A DNA stretch of 64,000 nucleotides from Labilithrix sp. Its GTDB lineage: Bacteria > Myxococcota_A > Polyangia > Polyangiales > Polyangiaceae. The translations under genes and the position numbers were made by a program. The notes beneath the pieces are model-generated. The model saw nothing but the letters and a program-made list of their open reading frames with translations, did not search any database and had not been told where the DNA came from. Location of the stretch: assembly GCA_019637195.1 (NCBI GenBank), contig JAHBWA010000003.1, positions 1 to 64,000 of the forward strand. The letters are read 5' to 3'. Below, one piece after another: positions 1 to 10,790 of the stretch. Each line of letters starts with the position of its first letter. Positions within the stretch are counted from its first letter, which is position 1.

Positions 1-127
1 TTATCAAAAGGAAGCCGAGCTCGCCTGAGGCGCGTCAGCGGCGAGCCTCGCGCTCGCCGCTGCGCCGGCGTGGAGTCGTGAGCGTCCGCGCGACGCCGCG
101 CGCTCGCCGTTCGGGCGGCGCCGTCGC

Positions 128-967
128 TCAGTTGGTCGCGCTGGCGACGAGATCGTCGAGGGCGACCGACCAGACGCCGTGCACGCCGCGGATGTAAGGC
201 GCACCGACGTGGATGCTCGCCGAGCTCGCGGTGTTCACGACGGGCGTGAGCGGGAAGCCCTTCGAGACGCCGTCGACGTCGACGAGCGCCGTCCCCACGC
301 CAGACCCCTCGAGCGCGACCTTCAGCTCGATGACGTGCCACCCGGGGGAGAGCGGCCCGAACTCCGCGTGCGTGAAGAACGACGGGGACGGAGAGTACTC
401 GTCGACGAAGAGGCGCCCGTCGCGCTCGACCGAGAGGTTCACCTGGTACTCGTTCGACCCGGCGCTGAAGTAGGTGCTCTCGATCTCGAGGGCGTTGACC
501 GAGGTGGCCGGCGCCGAGATCAGGCGGAAGGCGAAGCGAACCGACGTTCTGGTCACCTCCGACGAGAACCTCGTGAACGCGCCGGCGTTCAGCTCGGTGG
601 CCGTGCTCTGTGACTCCGGGATCGTCGCGACGAGCGCGCGCGGCGCCGACACGACGTCGGTGGTGGTGTATTCGAGGCTCGCGCTGCCGCTCTTGGCGAG
701 CTCGAACGGCTTGGCCAGATCGTCGTCGTCGAAGCTCGTGCAGCGGGACGCCGCCGGCTGCGATGCGCAGAAGGTGACGCTCGCCTCCGCTGCCGCGTCG
801 GCGGCCTGGCCCGGCCTCGCGTCGTCGCCGGCGTCGGAGGGCGCGACGTCGGCGCCGCCGTCGGGCACGTCCGCGCCCCCGGAGAATCCGTCGAGCGAGG
901 TGAAGAGCGCGCACCCGACCAGCGTGAACGACGGCGCGATCCGAACGACGAGGCGTCCGAGGCTCAT
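128..967 (-). CDS. Lipoprotein, LamG/concanavalin-like fold suspected
   Basis: A 279-residue secreted protein. The N-terminus has a basic/hydrophobic signal ending in a lipobox (LVGC, Cys19), followed by an Asp/Gly/Ala-rich linker (about residues 25-55) of the sort that tethers lipoproteins in myxobacteria. The rest is Ser/Thr-rich with alternating beta-type stretches, including a segment near the C-terminus that reads 'HVGAPYIRGVHGVWSVALDD', resembling the end of a LamG or concanavalin A-like jelly-roll domain. No catalytic motif is visible. It lies on the same strand as the heme genes to its right but is separated from them by about 100 bases, so co-transcription is possible but not shown. 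Function unknown; the envelope location is the only firm inference. Confidence 0.75.
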   Translation of the reverse strand: MSLGRLVVRIAPSFTLVGCALFTSLDGFSGGADVPDGGADVAPSDAGDDARPGQAADAAAEASVTFCASQPAASRCTSFDDDDLAKPFELAKSGSASLEYTTTDVVSAPRALVATIPESQSTATELNAGAFTRFSSEVTRTSVRFAFRLISAPATSVNALEIESTYFSAGSNEYQVNLSVERDGRLFVDEYSPSPSFFTHAEFGPLSPGWHVIELKVALEGSGVGTALVDVDGVSKGFPLTPVVNTASSASIHVGAPYIRGVHGVWSVALDDLVASATN

Positions 968-1067
968 CGTCTGGAGCGTAGCAGACCGGACGTTTGCCGC
1001 GCCGACTTCGAGCGCCGGCTCGGGCCCGACGGAGCGAGGACGTCGCTCCGCGCGAGCGCGGCCGCCG

Positions 1068-1547
1068 CTACGTGAGGCGCCGGCGCGCCCGCCGCGTGCC
1101 GACGAGCGCCAGCGCGAGCCCGAGCGCGGCGACCGCGGCGGTCCCCGACCCGGCGGCGGCCGACGCGCGTCCGATCGCGCAGCCGTACTCTGGCGTCGTC
1201 ACGGCGCCGGGCGCGCCGTTCGGATCGTCGCCGGCGCGCAGCTCGTCGATGTCCGGGACACCATCTCCATCGCTGTCCTTCCTCTCGGCGGCGAGCGCGT
1301 CGAGCGCCAGGCGGAGCGCGGCCTCGTCGTAGGCCACCGCGCCTCGCGACCGGAGCGTCGCTCCGAACGGCGTGGTGACGTTGCCGCGGGCCGGTGTGCC
1401 GACGTGGCAGAGCGTGCACGGCGGCGCCGCGTCGAGCGCGAGGTGGCTCGCCACGACGTCGGGGAAGTTCGGCGTCGCGCGCGCCGTGCGCGCGGAGGCG
1501 ACGAGGAGCGAGGTCGAGAGGAGCGCGAGCAGGCGCCGTCGAAGCAT
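1068..1547 (-). CDS. Monoheme c-type protein with MYXO-CTERM-like tail
   Basis: A 159-residue exported protein. Signal peptide at residues 1-24 (Arg-rich start, cleavage near ARA-TP). One heme c motif, CTLCH, at about residues 44-48. A calcium-binding thrombospondin type-3-like segment follows (DSDGDGVPDIDEL). The C-terminus is a Gly-Cys, a hydrophobic helix and a final Arg cluster (RRARRR), the layout of the MYXO-CTERM sorting signal that anchors proteins on the cell surface of Myxococcota. The start at 1547 is preferred because its ATG overlaps the TGA of the upstream barrel gene (TGATG), implying translational coupling; an ATG nine bases further upstream (1556) is also possible. Probable role: surface-exposed electron carrier working with the two genes upstream. 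Confidence 0.78.
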   Translation of the reverse strand: MLRRRLLALLSTSLLVASARTARATPNFPDVVASHLALDAAPPCTLCHVGTPARGNVTTPFGATLRSRGAVAYDEAALRLALDALAAERKDSDGDGVPDIDELRAGDDPNGAPGAVTTPEYGCAIGRASAAAGSGTAAVAALGLALALVGTRRARRRLT

Positions 1548-2764
1548 CACAGCCACCCGTGGAACTGCGCGAGCCCCATCACGACGCCCGCGCGCCCGTC
1601 GGCGACGGGCAGGGAGCGGTAGACGAGGTCGGCGCGGAAATCGATGTGGGGGAGGAAGAACCAGAACGCGGAGAGCCAGGCGCCGAGCGAGGTCGCGTCG
1701 CCGCCGAAGCGCTCGTTGAGCAGCTCGCCTGTCGCCGCGACGTGTACGCCCTGGACGGGCTCGACGTCGACCTGCGCGATGCCCGTGGCGCCGACGTCGA
1801 TCGCCTGCCGCTTCGGCGAACGCACGAGCGCGTCCGCCTCCAGCATGATGACGACCGGCTTGGCCGGCGCGTAGCGCCCGAAGAGGCCGTGCGCCTGGCG
1901 GAAGGCGCTCGTGCGCGCCGCGAGATCGAGCTCGGCGTGGGTGACGAGGGACGTCGCGCCGACGGCGAGGTTGGGGAGGAAGCTCTTCTCGAGGTAGGCG
2001 CTGGCGCCGCGGTCACGGAGGGCGTCGGGTCTCAGCTGGAAGTTGCCGAGGATCGCCATGGCCTCGCCGCGCCAGCCGTCCTTGTTGTACGCGAGCGCGA
2101 CGCCGTGCTGCTGAGCCGCGTTGATGTCGGTGCGCGTCGCCGAACGCACGAACGTCGTGTGCTCGAGGATACGGAGGCCGAACGGGAGGTTCATCCGTCC
2201 CGCGCGGACGAGGAACGCTTCGTCGTCGCCGAAGACCATGCCCGCCCAGTGCTGTCGCGACACGAGCCGGTCCTCCGTCCCGCGCGTCACCGAGGCGCCG
2301 AGCGCGCCTTCGTGCGCGTAGCCGAGCGAGCCCGAGGCGCGAAACGGGCCGAGGCGCAGCGCCGTGGCCGCGTCGGCCTGCATCAGGACCCTGCGCGTCG
2401 TCGACGGCGCGGGATCGGGCGGCGCGACGTGGAGCAGCAGCGAACGGACGTCTGCCTGGAGATCGAGCCACTCCGGGAGCTGCACCGCGCCGAACGCGAA
2501 CCCGCCGAGCTTCGCCGGATCCTCTTCGTCGAGCTCGCCCCAGTGGGTCCGGAGCAGCACCTCACTCTGCGCGCGACCGTACGGGGTCATGATCCCCGCG
2601 CCGGACGGATCGGCGTGGCACATCGAGCACGCCGTGTACTCGTTGCGGATCATCCACGGGTAGGCGTGGGCGCTCCGCGACGCGAGCAGCGTGCCCGCGA
2701 GGATGACCGCGAAGAGCGCGACCCGGAGCGCGAACCGCGACGCCCCGCCCGTGGTCAGCGCCAC
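1547..2764 (-). CDS. Outer-membrane beta-barrel candidate with N-terminal heme
   Basis: A protein of 405 residues if the GTG at 2764 is used; a longer reading from 2848 would overlap the upstream gene by 59 bases and add an Arg-rich stretch atypical of a signal. Signal peptide up to SAHA-YP (about residue 34), then one heme c motif CSMCH at residues 46-50 followed closely by an ATPYGR-type segment. The remaining 330 residues are amphipathic, with alternating short strands, frequent Gly/Tyr/Phe/Trp and a terminal 'GLAQFHGWL', as expected for a beta-barrel; there are no hydrophobic helices after the signal. Sits between a triheme lipoprotein (26-base gap) and a monoheme surface protein (overlap). 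I infer a pore holding or contacting heme across the outer membrane. I recognise no named family. Confidence 0.72.
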   Translation of the reverse strand: MALTTGGASRFALRVALFAVILAGTLLASRSAHAYPWMIRNEYTACSMCHADPSGAGIMTPYGRAQSEVLLRTHWGELDEEDPAKLGGFAFGAVQLPEWLDLQADVRSLLLHVAPPDPAPSTTRRVLMQADAATALRLGPFRASGSLGYAHEGALGASVTRGTEDRLVSRQHWAGMVFGDDEAFLVRAGRMNLPFGLRILEHTTFVRSATRTDINAAQQHGVALAYNKDGWRGEAMAILGNFQLRPDALRDRGASAYLEKSFLPNLAVGATSLVTHAELDLAARTSAFRQAHGLFGRYAPAKPVVIMLEADALVRSPKRQAIDVGATGIAQVDVEPVQGVHVAATGELLNERFGGDATSLGAWLSAFWFFLPHIDFRADLVYRSLPVADGRAGVVMGLAQFHGWL

Positions 2765-2789
2765 GCGGCGCGATCCCCCGCGGCGGCGA

Positions 2790-3695
2790 TCAAGGGACGA
2801 GGATGCGACCAGGCGCGCCGTTGGCGCCTTGTTCGGTGTGACACGCATTGCAGTTGCCGCTCATTTGGGGGGTGTTCATCGCGCGCTCCACCCCATTCCG
2901 CACGACCTTCGCGCGGATCGGCATCGTGAGCGGCGCGGATCTCTCTGCGGAGAGCGAGAAATTGCCGGTCGCGCCGACCGGCAAGGTCACGACGCGCCCC
3001 GCCGCGTCGGTGATGACGACGGAGGCGCCACCGGCGATTCCATAGCATCCATCTTGCTCGTGGAGCGTCGGGTAAACGGTCCCGCCGACCCAGACGACCG
3101 GATCGTCCTCCTCGGACTCGTGGCACGTGATGCAAGCCCGCCCGGGCTGCATCGTCGGCCCCCTCCGGTTGGAGGTCCAGAACGTGTCGCTCGTGCAGAC
3201 CACCGGCGCGTCGCCGCCGCCGCTGCCGGTCGCGCCGCCGCCGTCACCGGTCGCGCCGCACTCTCCCCGCGGCATCCCGGCGCCGACCCACTTCTCGAGG
3301 ACGACGATCTCGGCTGAGCTGGGGCGCTCGAGCGGCTCGGGCGGCATGGGGCTCGTCGGCGAGCGCAGGCGCTCGATCGACCGCACCGCGTTCGTCTTGG
3401 ACGGATCGGCCTTCGACGGTGCGGTGAGATCGTCGTAGGTCACGAGCGGCATCGGCGCGGCGCCGCCGGCAGTGTGGCACGCGCGACAGCGCTTCGCGAA
3501 GAGCTCTTCGATGTCGCAAGGCAGCCCCGACGGCGCGTCGCCGCCGCTGCCGCCGGGGCCGTCACCGCCCTGGGGATCGGTGGGATTCGTCTTCGACGTG
3601 GTGTCGCTCGGGCGGTCGATCGGCCCGACATAGCACGCGCCGACGGCGGCGCCGCCGAGGGCGGCGCCGAGGAGCACATGGGAGATGTGGCTCAT
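2790..3695 (-). CDS. Triheme cytochrome c lipoprotein
   Basis: A 301-residue lipoprotein: lipobox VGAC with Cys21, then a Gly/Asp/Pro linker. Three heme c motifs are visible: CRACH (70-74), CITCH (188-192) and CNACH (282-286). The first lies in a domain like the PSCyt cytochromes common in Planctomycetes and Myxococcota (text such as 'GAGMPRGE' after a 'MPPEPLERPS' segment). The second and third hemes flank a beta-rich segment resembling a carboxypeptidase regulatory-like domain ('GGASVVITDAAGRVVTLPVG'). It is the first gene of the likely operon leading into the barrel and monoheme genes, 16 bases downstream of the YceI-like gene. Likely periplasm-facing or outer-membrane-tethered electron donor to the barrel. 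The electron source is not evident. Confidence 0.82.
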   Translation of the reverse strand: MSHISHVLLGAALGGAAVGACYVGPIDRPSDTTSKTNPTDPQGGDGPGGSGGDAPSGLPCDIEELFAKRCRACHTAGGAAPMPLVTYDDLTAPSKADPSKTNAVRSIERLRSPTSPMPPEPLERPSSAEIVVLEKWVGAGMPRGECGATGDGGGATGSGGGDAPVVCTSDTFWTSNRRGPTMQPGRACITCHESEEDDPVVWVGGTVYPTLHEQDGCYGIAGGASVVITDAAGRVVTLPVGATGNFSLSAERSAPLTMPIRAKVVRNGVERAMNTPQMSGNCNACHTEQGANGAPGRILVP

Positions 3696-3710
3696 GGATC
3701 GCCGTCTTCG

Positions 3711-4247
3711 TCACTCGCCGGCGACGCGGAAGGCGACGGTGACGTCGACGCCCGGCTTCACCGTGATCCCGGCGTATCCGGGCTGCGTGATCCCGAAGTC
3801 CTTCATGTCGACGTGGACCGCGCCCGACACCGCGCCGTCTGCTTTCGACGTGTAGGTGAACGAGGTCGGTCGCGTCTTGCCGTGGAGCGAGAGCGTGCCG
3901 TTCGCCTTGCTCGACGTCGCGTTCCTCTGGACACCGTCCTTGGCGACGCGCAGCTCGGCGGTCGGGTACTTGTCGACCTCGAGGTACTTCTCGCGCATGT
4001 GCTTATTGCGCAGCTCGATCTTCGTGTCGAGCTTCGCGAGCGGGACCGTGATGACGATCTCCTTTTCGGTCTCGGCGACGTGAAGCTCGTTCGACGTCCC
4101 GACGATGCTCATCCCCGCCGGACCGCTCGCGGTGAACTGCACCTGGGCCGCACCGACGCGCGAGAGCTTGGCGTGAGCGACGGCCGCGACGGTGAGCGAC
4201 GCGCCCGCGGTGAGCGCGATGAGGAAGCGTGCCTTCTTGGCGGTCAT
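3711..4247 (-). CDS. YceI-like periplasmic protein
   Basis: A 178-residue exported protein with a clear signal peptide (KKARFLIALTAGASL... cleaved near AHA-KL). The mature part matches the YceI lipocalin-like family: 'VQFTASGPAGMSIVGTSNEL' at the start, the 'MREKYLEVDKYPTAELRV' block (family signature M-x-x-x-x-L-x-x-x-K-Y-P), 'GTLSLHGKTRP', and a closing 'VTVAFRV'. YceI proteins bind isoprenoid quinones or other long lipids in the periplasm. The start at 4247 is chosen because AAGGAG lies just before it; an upstream in-frame ATG (4322) would put 25 extra residues before the signal. First gene of the cytochrome cluster (16-base gap to the triheme gene), so a quinone- or lipid-linked role in that electron route is plausible but inferred. 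Confidence 0.85.
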   Translation of the reverse strand: MTAKKARFLIALTAGASLTVAAVAHAKLSRVGAAQVQFTASGPAGMSIVGTSNELHVAETEKEIVITVPLAKLDTKIELRNKHMREKYLEVDKYPTAELRVAKDGVQRNATSSKANGTLSLHGKTRPTSFTYTSKADGAVSGAVHVDMKDFGITQPGYAGITVKPGVDVTVAFRVAGE

Positions 4248-4477
4248 GACGGGTCTCCTTCTCAAGTGGGCCTCCCAGGAGCGGGCGCCGGAGCCCCCCA
4301 TTTGCTCATTAATTCCTATCACGTCGACAGACGCGCACTGACTTGGCGCGCGCGCCTGATGGGAAACGGCAGGTTGCCGCTCCCCGAGGCCCGGGGGGAT
4401 CTGTTTAGTAGTGGGAATCGTTTCACAATGAGACGCGTTGCTTGCGGTCGCAGCGCGGCTGGGGATACACCGGCCAG

Positions 4478-6289
4478 ATGGGGAGGACGCCGCAGCGCCT
4501 GCTCGAGTCCCCGCTCTGCGAGCGGATCTTCGCCGGCCGATACACGGAGGTGCTCAAGGAGACCGTCGACTCTCCGGCGGGCGCGTACGCGCCGCTCGAC
4601 ACGCCGTTCGTCGTCGGGGCGCTGGCGTTCTCGGGCCGGCAGGACGAGGCAGTCGCAGCGTTTCGCTGGTGGACGAAGGAGCACGGCGATGACGACACCG
4701 TGCGCGTGGCGAGCCATTTCTTCCTCGGTGTCGGCGAGTGCCGCTCGGGACGCTACGCCGCAGCGATCGCGCACGCCCGCGCCGCGGTCGCGGCCTCGGA
4801 TCGGAACGAAGCGCTGCACGCGTTCTTCGTTCACCAGGCGCTCGGCCTGCTCCGTCACTTCACCGGGCGCGCCGACCGCGCCGCGCGCCACGCGGCGAAG
4901 GCGAGGCAGGCGGCGCTCGAGGCGCGCTTTCCGTACGGGCGGATGCTCGCCCTCGATCTGCTCGGGCACGCGCTCGTCCTCGAGGGCCAGATCCACGCCG
5001 GGATGTCGGTGCTCGAGCAGTCCGCCGAGCTCGCCTCGTCGCTCGGGCTCGTCGCGAACGCGGGGGCGCCTCGCACGGCCGCGGCCGCGTACTCGGCGCG
5101 GTACGGCGTCGCCGGCTTCGACGCGCCGAAGGCGCTGACCGCGCTCGTCGCCACGGTGAAACCGGAGGATGCCTACAGCCGGCGCATGCTCCTGTCGGAG
5201 CTCGCGATCCAGCAGGCGTTCGCCGGCGACGGCGCGGGCGCGCGCGAGAGCGTCGACGAGGCTTCGCGCATCGCGCTCCCGGACGGCGATCGCCGCGCGA
5301 AGGTGCGCCTGCTCGTGGCGGACGCGATCGTCCTCGGCTTCTCGCGCGGCGCGACCGCGGCGCGAGACAAGACCGCGCTCGCGCGCGCGATGCTCGATCC
5401 CGAGCTCGACGACGGGCTCGACGTCGAGGTGACGTGGGCGGAGGCGCTCGTGCGCGGCGCCCTGCGCGCTCCGGACGCCGCCGAGCACGCTCGGATCGCG
5501 GCGCTGGCGCGTCGGACCCGCGTCGGACGAGCGCGTCTGATGGCGGCCGTCGACGACGAGCTCACCGCGCTCGATCCGCACGAGGAGGACCGCGTCGCCG
5601 CGCTCCTCCGCGCGATCGAGCACGATCCGGACGAGGCGCGGCACCGCATCGTGTCGCAAGGGAGCTGGGGCTGGCTCCCGCGCTTGTTCGGAGTGGAGCC
5701 CGGGCGCCGCGTCTACCTCTTGCACGCCGAGAGCTTGCTCGTCGTCGAAGACCACGGAGCGGTCTCCGCCCTCGAGATGCCCGGCGCCGTGCTCGTCCGC
5801 CTCCTCGACGCGATCGCGACACGGACGATGGCGAAGGACGAGCTCGTGCTGCAGGTCTGGGGGATCCGGGCGTACCGCGCCGAGCGCCACGATTCGCTCG
5901 TCCACACGACGGTCTCGCGTCTGCGCACGGCGCTCGGCCCCGCCGGGAGCTGGATCCGCGTCACCGACGCCGGCTACGCGATGAGTGAAGGCGTCGCGCT
6001 GATGCACCTCGGCGGCGGGCTCGAGGGGGGCGAGGCCCCGCCGGTCGAGGACGAACGTCCTCGGTCGGCTGCGCCGAGCGGCGCCGAGGCGAGACAGAAG
6101 GCCGCCGACGCGCGCCGCGAGCAGATCGCGCGCCTCGTCGCGCGCGAGCCGCTCAGCACTTCTGAAATCGCCACACGGCTCGGGATCTCCGAGATGACGG
6201 CGTTCCGCGTGCTCAGCGCGATGGTGAAGGACGGCGTCGTCGAGCGCACTGGACAGGGAAAGCGGACGCGCTACAGAGTGGCCCCGTGA
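4478..6289 (+). CDS. Transcriptional regulator: helical repeats, OmpR-type and second winged helix
   Basis: About 603 residues. The first 400 or so are Ala/Leu/Arg-rich helices reminiscent of TPR or ARM repeats. Around residues 405-505 there is an OmpR/PhoB-type winged helix: a 'MAKDELVLQVWG' helix followed by 'HTTVSRLRTAL' and a 'WIRVTDAGYAM' wing. A second helix-turn-helix ends the protein (540-603: 'LSTSEIATRLGISEMTAF' then 'VVERTGQGKRTRYRV'), resembling the winged helix of ArsR/MarR-like regulators. No receiver or kinase domain is visible, so the signal is presumably sensed by the helical region. I chose the ATG at 4478; a TTG at 4442 is an alternative. Its stop overlaps the start of the next gene by four bases. 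Two DNA-binding modules in one chain is notable. Confidence 0.75.
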   Translation: MGRTPQRLLESPLCERIFAGRYTEVLKETVDSPAGAYAPLDTPFVVGALAFSGRQDEAVAAFRWWTKEHGDDDTVRVASHFFLGVGECRSGRYAAAIAHARAAVAASDRNEALHAFFVHQALGLLRHFTGRADRAARHAAKARQAALEARFPYGRMLALDLLGHALVLEGQIHAGMSVLEQSAELASSLGLVANAGAPRTAAAAYSARYGVAGFDAPKALTALVATVKPEDAYSRRMLLSELAIQQAFAGDGAGARESVDEASRIALPDGDRRAKVRLLVADAIVLGFSRGATAARDKTALARAMLDPELDDGLDVEVTWAEALVRGALRAPDAAEHARIAALARRTRVGRARLMAAVDDELTALDPHEEDRVAALLRAIEHDPDEARHRIVSQGSWGWLPRLFGVEPGRRVYLLHAESLLVVEDHGAVSALEMPGAVLVRLLDAIATRTMAKDELVLQVWGIRAYRAERHDSLVHTTVSRLRTALGPAGSWIRVTDAGYAMSEGVALMHLGGGLEGGEAPPVEDERPRSAAPSGAEARQKAADARREQIARLVAREPLSTSEIATRLGISEMTAFRVLSAMVKDGVVERTGQGKRTRYRVAP

Positions 6290-6831
6290 TCCCGCGCATG
6301 CTTCGAGTCACCGCTGTTGCCGCGTTCGTGTCCCTCGCCGGGTGCACCGCCGACGCTCTCGACGACGACGAGCCGATCGACTCGGTCGAGTCCGAGGCGC
6401 GGCGGAGCGACGAGCGCCTCTCCGGCGTCTACGAGGTCCCGACGAGCGAGCAGCTCGCCCCCTTCGCGTCGAACCCGATCTCCGTCCGCGTCCGGACCGA
6501 ATCGACGGGGAAGTTTCGCCTCAAGTACAAGCTGCCGACGGTGATCGCCGGCGACGCGCGCGGCGTCGACCTCGACGGGCGTCCCGACGGCGCGGGCGGC
6601 TGGGAGCTGTCGGGGCGCTTGGGCGCCGGCCGGTGCGCCGAGTCCGCCGACGGCGAGCTCGCCTGCCTCATCGCTTACACGGACGGCCTGACCATGAGCC
6701 TCGCCGAGGCGACGGCCGCGGTGAACGCCGTCTCGCGCACCGAAGCGGAGCGCGCCGCGCGCCAGGCGGTGGCCGAGAAGTTCATCATCGACCCGCTCGG
6801 GATCGTGAAGTTCAAGCGTACCCGCCGCTGA
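6286..6831 (+). CDS. Small lipoprotein of unknown function
   Basis: A 181-residue protein beginning with GTG that overlaps the stop of the regulator gene (GTGA), indicating translational coupling; an ATG four codons later would serve equally. Signal sequence with lipobox LAGC (Cys20 from the GTG). The mature part starts acidic, contains a beta-rich middle ('VRVRTESTGKFRLKYKLP') and a helix-rich end with a basic terminus (KFKRTRR). Two further Cys (in 'GRCAESADGELACL') could form a disulphide. I recognise no family. Coupling to the regulator suggests it is either the regulator's envelope sensor partner or simply co-regulated. Confidence 0.72.
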   Translation: MIPRMLRVTAVAAFVSLAGCTADALDDDEPIDSVESEARRSDERLSGVYEVPTSEQLAPFASNPISVRVRTESTGKFRLKYKLPTVIAGDARGVDLDGRPDGAGGWELSGRLGAGRCAESADGELACLIAYTDGLTMSLAEATAAVNAVSRTEAERAARQAVAEKFIIDPLGIVKFKRTRR

Positions 6832-7031
6832 TCGGCGTCCGCGCGGGGGAGTCCGGCTCGCGTAGCCGCGCCATGGCGCCGCGACGTGGCCCCGGTCGGC
6901 CGTCGCGAAGCGTGCATCACGCAACCGTGAGCTCGACTGTGCGCGCGGCACTGCTCGCGCTCGCGCCCACGGAAGTGGCCAAAAATGGCGGCCGTCGTGG
7001 CGCGCGCAAACGGCGCCGTGTCGGGCCCCCG

Positions 7032-7052
7032 GAGTCGACCGAGAGTCGACCG
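7032..7052. repeat. Two direct 10-mers upstream of lon
   Basis: GAGTCGACCG occurs at 7032-7041 and again at 7043-7052, an 11-base period placing both copies on the same face of the helix. They lie about 30 bases upstream of the candidate -35 box of lon. Could be a regulator site; no known motif is recognised. The rest of the 355-base region between the lipoprotein gene (ends 6831) and lon shows nothing else I can support. Confidence 0.35.
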
Positions 7053-7082
7053 GGAAGGGAAGCAATTCGGCTCGTCGTGCCT

Positions 7083-7111
7083 TTGTGAAAGATCGCGTTC
7101 CGAGGTAGAAC
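7083..7111 (+). promoter_or_regulatory. Candidate sigma70-type promoter of lon
   Basis: TTGTGA (7083-7088), a 17-base spacer and TAGAAC (7106-7111); each hexamer matches four of six consensus positions. Transcription would start near 7118, giving a leader of about 70 bases before the ATG at 7187. No CIRCE element was seen nearby. Confidence 0.4.
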
Positions 7112-7186
7112 GAGGGGCTGATTTGGCCCGGTTAACGCGTGGGGTCGGCCCACACCCGGCACGAGGACGAGAGAAAAAGGACCGAA

Positions 7187-9718
<2,532 letters not shown>

Positions 9719-9752
9719 AGTCGCGAGCGACGCCGCGGGCGATCGATGAGGC

Positions 9753-9768
9753 GCGCCGTGGGCGGCGC
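9753..9768. terminator. GC hairpin between lon and oxyR
   Basis: GCGCCG-TGGG-CGGCGC, a six-pair stem without a T run, in the 92-base gap between the convergent lon and oxyR genes. It could end transcription in either direction; the lack of a U tract makes this weak. Confidence 0.3.
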
Positions 9769-9810
9769 TCGCGGGCGCCGCGCTGCGCGCGCGATGAGCG
9801 GGCGCGTGGG

Positions 9811-10785
9811 CTAGCGCTTCGCCGTAGGGGCGACGACGTTGCTCGGGCGTCGCGCGCGCGGGTGGAGCTCGCGCGGAACGCCCTCGGTGAGCGTCGTGAA
9901 GAGCGCGTCGGCGATCCCTCGGCGAAGGTACTCGCGCGCGACGAGGAGGCTGATCTCGCGCTTCGGCTCCGGATCCCTGAAGCGTCTGACCTGAGCGGCG
10001 CGCCTCGCCGCGCCGAGGCTCGCGGCGAGCAGCTCCGGCACGATCGTGATCCCGAGCCCGGCGTCGACGAGGTTCATCAGCGTGTCGAACGAGCCGCCGT
10101 CGAAGGCGATGCTCGGCGTGTCCGGCTCGGCGTGACGGCGGTCGACGCCGCAGAGATGGAGCGCCTGCGCGCGGAAGCAGTGACCCTCGCTGAGCAGCCA
10201 CACGTGCTCGTCGACGAGCGCGGTCTGTCGGATCCGCTTCTCCACGGCGAGGGGATGCCGCGGCGGGAGGTAGGCGAGGAGCGGCTCGTAGCAGACGACG
10301 CGCTCGTGGATCCCGGGGACGTCGAGCGGCGTGATGGCGACGCCGCCGTCGAGCGAGCCGTCGCGGAGGCGGCGGACGAGCACGTCGGTCTTCTCCTCGG
10401 CGATCTCGAGCTCGACCTTCGGGTACGCGCGCACGAAGCGGGGGAGGAGGCGCGGCAGGATGGTCGAGGCGAGCGTCGGCAGGATGCCGAGGCGGTACGT
10501 GCCGGCGACCTCCTCGCAGCTCTCGCCGAGCACCGCGAAATGCTCGATCTGCTCGAGGACGCTCCGCGCGTGCTCGACGGCGAGCAGGCCGCGATCGGTC
10601 GTTGCGACGGGCTGCCGCGAACGATCGAAGAGGTGGAACGAGAGCATGTCCTCCACCTTCTTGATCTGCGCGCTCAGCGCGGGTTGCGACACGTGGCACG
10701 CGCGCGCGGCCTCGCGGAAGCTGCGGTGGCGGTCGACCGCGACCACGTAGCGCAGTTGTTGGATGGTCAGCGCCGATAGGTCCAT
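9811..10785 (-). CDS. oxyR: Peroxide-responsive LysR-family regulator OxyR
   Basis: 324 residues. LysR winged helix at 1-65 ('FREAARACHVSQPALSAQIK'), then the effector-binding domain. The OxyR redox signature is present: EGHCFRAQALHLC places Cys203 and Cys212 nine residues apart, equivalent to the Cys199/Cys208 disulphide pair of E. coli OxyR, so direct peroxide sensing is well supported. A C-terminal tail of about 20 residues beyond the usual length is Pro/Arg-rich. Divergent from the cytochrome peroxidase operon; an ATAG-N7-TTAT element overlaps the oxyR start region and would suit both autoregulation and activation of the peroxidase operon. Start ATG at 10785 gives the canonical LysR beginning (LSALTIQQLRYVVAV). 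Confidence 0.93.
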   Translation of the reverse strand: MDLSALTIQQLRYVVAVDRHRSFREAARACHVSQPALSAQIKKVEDMLSFHLFDRSRQPVATTDRGLLAVEHARSVLEQIEHFAVLGESCEEVAGTYRLGILPTLASTILPRLLPRFVRAYPKVELEIAEEKTDVLVRRLRDGSLDGGVAITPLDVPGIHERVVCYEPLLAYLPPRHPLAVEKRIRQTALVDEHVWLLSEGHCFRAQALHLCGVDRRHAEPDTPSIAFDGGSFDTLMNLVDAGLGITIVPELLAASLGAARRAAQVRRFRDPEPKREISLLVAREYLRRGIADALFTTLTEGVPRELHPRARRPSNVVAPTAKR

Positions 10786-10790
10786 CTTAT
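10776..10790. promoter_or_regulatory. Candidate OxyR-binding element
   Basis: ATAG-N7-TTAT (10776-10779 and 10787-10790) matches the OxyR half-site ATAG-N7-CTAT at seven of eight positions. A TATACG hexamer at about 10798-10803 on the plus strand would be the -10 of the peroxidase operon, so the box would sit over its -35 position, the usual arrangement for OxyR-activated promoters. A second half-site is not convincing. Confidence 0.42.

Noticed and set aside
1..127. C-terminal end of a minus-strand gene at the left edge
   Set aside because: Frame has irregular third positions and no family similarity; I see nothing supportable here.
2765..2848. Longer N-terminus for the barrel gene starting at 2848
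   Set aside because: Would overlap the triheme gene by 59 bases and place a Ser/Arg-rich stretch before the signal peptide; the GTG at 2764 is more natural.
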